Part shown: positions 15,185 to 16,286 of the stretch, piece by piece
Position numbering within the stretch: the stretch's first letter is position 1
Layout: every line of letters starts with the position of its first letter
Notes under the pieces: generated by a model
Told to the model about the DNA's origin: nothing
What the model saw: the letters and a program-made list of their open reading frames with translations, nothing else
Databases searched by the model: none
Assembly (NCBI GenBank): GCA_949127645.1
Contig: CASBQM010000032.1
Span: forward strand, 1 to 16,286
DNA length: 16,286 nucleotides
Origin: Synechococcales cyanobacterium PMM_0036
GTDB lineage: Bacteria > Cyanobacteriota > Cyanobacteriia > Elainellales > Elainellaceae
Reading direction: 5' to 3'
Made by a program: the position numbers and the translations under genes

Positions 15185-16286
15185 TCATACAGAAGCGCTC
15201 TGAGGCTGCAAGTTTAGCCCCAAAACCTGCGTGTAGGCTCCGCGTGCCTGAGTCACCCCGATCGTTCGCTCGGCAGCTTCAATCATAGGTCGGCGAAGGC
15301 TAACCACAATAAATTGAGCTTGCTGCGTTTGATGTTTAATCATTCTAGCTAATCGCTCCACATTTGCCCCATCTAGGAACATATCTACCTCGTCGAAGGC
15401 GTAGAACGGCGAAGGGCGATAGCGCTGGAGGGCAAAGATGAAGCTGAGCGCCGTCAAAGATTTTTCGCCCCCCGACATTGAGGCTAAGCGCCGGACGGGC
15501 TTGCCTTTGGGGTGAGCAACTAGATTGAGTCCGCTGCCAAAGGGATCGTGCGGGTCATCTAATTGCAGGTAGCCATCACCATCCGAGAGTTCGGCAAAGA
15601 TGGTCTGAAAGTTTTCGTTAACGGCATCAAAGGCTTCCTTGAAGGCGCGCTGCCGTAACGTGGTGAAATTTTCGATGCGTAGCAATAGCTCGGTGCGCTC
15701 TTCATCCAGCGTGCCCAGTTTTTGGCTCAGCTCTTCTAAACGCGCCTGAGTACGATCGTATTCTTCAAGCGCCAGCATATTGACGGGTTCCATGGCTTGA
15801 AGGCGTTTTTGCAGCGATCGCAATTCATGCTGCAAGGTGCCCAAATCTTTAACTTCTTCAGGGATTTCGGGCAGAGGATCGGGCAGTTCGGCTTGCTGAG
15901 TCGTGAGCTGTTCCTGAAGGGTGATTAGCTCCTGCCGGCGGGTCTGCTGAGTTTCTAATAGCTTTTGAAGTTGCCACTCTAGCTGCTGCTGCTGAGTTTG
16001 CTGCTCTCGTAACTGCCGCTCAGCCCGATCGCGCTCCTGCTTTTCTGAGGCAAGGGTTTTTTCTAGAGCGGTGAGGCTGATTTGAATTTGAGTGATCTGC
16101 CCCGTTAGAGCAGAATGCTGGGTTGCTAAGGCTGAAGTCTGGTTGAGTTGAGTGGTTTGCTGAGTGCGGCAATCTTGGAGCCGCTGTTGAGACTGCTCGA
16201 CTTTCTCCTGAAATCGCTGCTGCTGATTTTTCAGGTCTCGAAGATGCTGTTCTGCGGATTGTAGGGCAAGCTGGCGATCGCTCAAC
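15185..16286 (-). CDS. smc: Chromosome segregation protein SMC, C-terminal part (truncated by window edge)
   Basis: The visible 366 codons are the 3' third of smc; the 5' part lies right of the window, so the TTG near 16285 is not the real start. SMC dimers compact and segregate DNA with ScpA/ScpB. The first about 210 visible residues are a Gln/Glu-rich coiled coil returning towards the head, with the family-typical [20 protein letters not shown] (167-186). The C-terminal head follows: ABC signature SMSGGEKS (269-276), Walker B FYAFDEVD (294-301) and D-loop LDGANVERL (304-312). The position of the usual ABC switch His is Leu (VVSLRRPM); I believe cyanobacterial SMCs often show this. The stop lies 115 bases before the PRC-barrel gene on the same strand. 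Confidence 0.95.
   Translation of the reverse strand, partial: LSDRQLALQSAEQHLRDLKNQQQRFQEKVEQSQQRLQDCRTQQTTQLNQTSALATQHSALTGQITQIQISLTALEKTLASEKQERDRAERQLREQQTQQQQLEWQLQKLLETQQTRRQELITLQEQLTTQQAELPDPLPEIPEEVKDLGTLQHELRSLQKRLQAMEPVNMLALEEYDRTQARLEELSQKLGTLDEERTELLLRIENFTTLRQRAFKEAFDAVNENFQTIFAELSDGDGYLQLDDPHDPFGSGLNLVAHPKGKPVRRLASMSGGEKSLTALSFIFALQRYRPSPFYAFDEVDMFLDGANVERLARMIKHQTQQAQFIVVSLRRPMIEAAERTIGVTQARGAYTQVLGLNLQPQSASV

Noticed and set aside
15330..15365. SMC switch region lacking the usual His as a sign of a defective gene
   Set aside because: The other ATPase motifs are intact and I believe Leu is common here in cyanobacterial SMCs, so it is likely lineage-typical.

Overview
The window is cyanobacterial. 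The best evidence is a complete, co-oriented kaiA-kaiB-kaiC circadian clock cluster. HIP1 octamers (GCGATCGC) are also very dense: I count more than twenty by eye, in genes and between them, which is typical of many cyanobacterial genomes. Family resemblance suggests a filamentous or Leptolyngbya-like cyanobacterium, but I cannot assign a genus from this sequence.

Layout. (1) Positions 1-968 look like accessory DNA. The left edge holds the 5' end of a group II intron, read on the minus strand and continuing off the window. Seven bases beyond it is an imperfect palindrome resembling an integron attC site, followed by about 680 bp of apparently non-coding DNA with a HIP1 cluster and short tandem duplications. 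(2) Positions 969-6234 are a tightly spaced plus-strand cluster: a GT4 glycosyltransferase, a WbaP-like sugar-phosphate transferase that starts lipid-linked glycan synthesis, an O-antigen ligase/polymerase-type membrane protein, and a cyclopropane-fatty-acyl-phospholipid synthase. Together they suggest surface or extracellular polysaccharide assembly with a lipid-modifying enzyme attached. (3) Positions 6445-6903 encode a small secreted protein of unknown function. (4) Positions 6948-10238 (minus) encode a 1096-residue hybrid histidine kinase: paired CBS-like repeats, a cysteine-bearing sensor region, an intact kinase core and three degenerate receiver-like modules. It is divergent from kaiA. 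(5) Positions 10589-13564 are kaiA, kaiB and kaiC, all intact; KaiA keeps its N-terminal pseudo-receiver. (6) Positions 13709-14006 hold an exported SH3-domain protein gene broken by one frameshift. (7) On the minus strand at the right end are the 3' part of smc, cut by the window edge, and then a protein with two PRC-barrel domains and an acidic tail.

Functional reading. KaiABC form the phosphorylation oscillator: KaiC autokinase/ATPase, KaiA activator, KaiB fold-switching inhibitor. The divergent kinase is the most interesting gene here. Position and architecture (CBS repeats that could bind adenine nucleotides, a Cys cluster, pseudo-receivers as in CikA and KaiA) make it a candidate clock input or output kinase; that role is inference. 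A second theme is short in-frame tandem duplications at gene ends across the polysaccharide cluster and in its leader. I found no CRISPR array, tRNA or rRNA.
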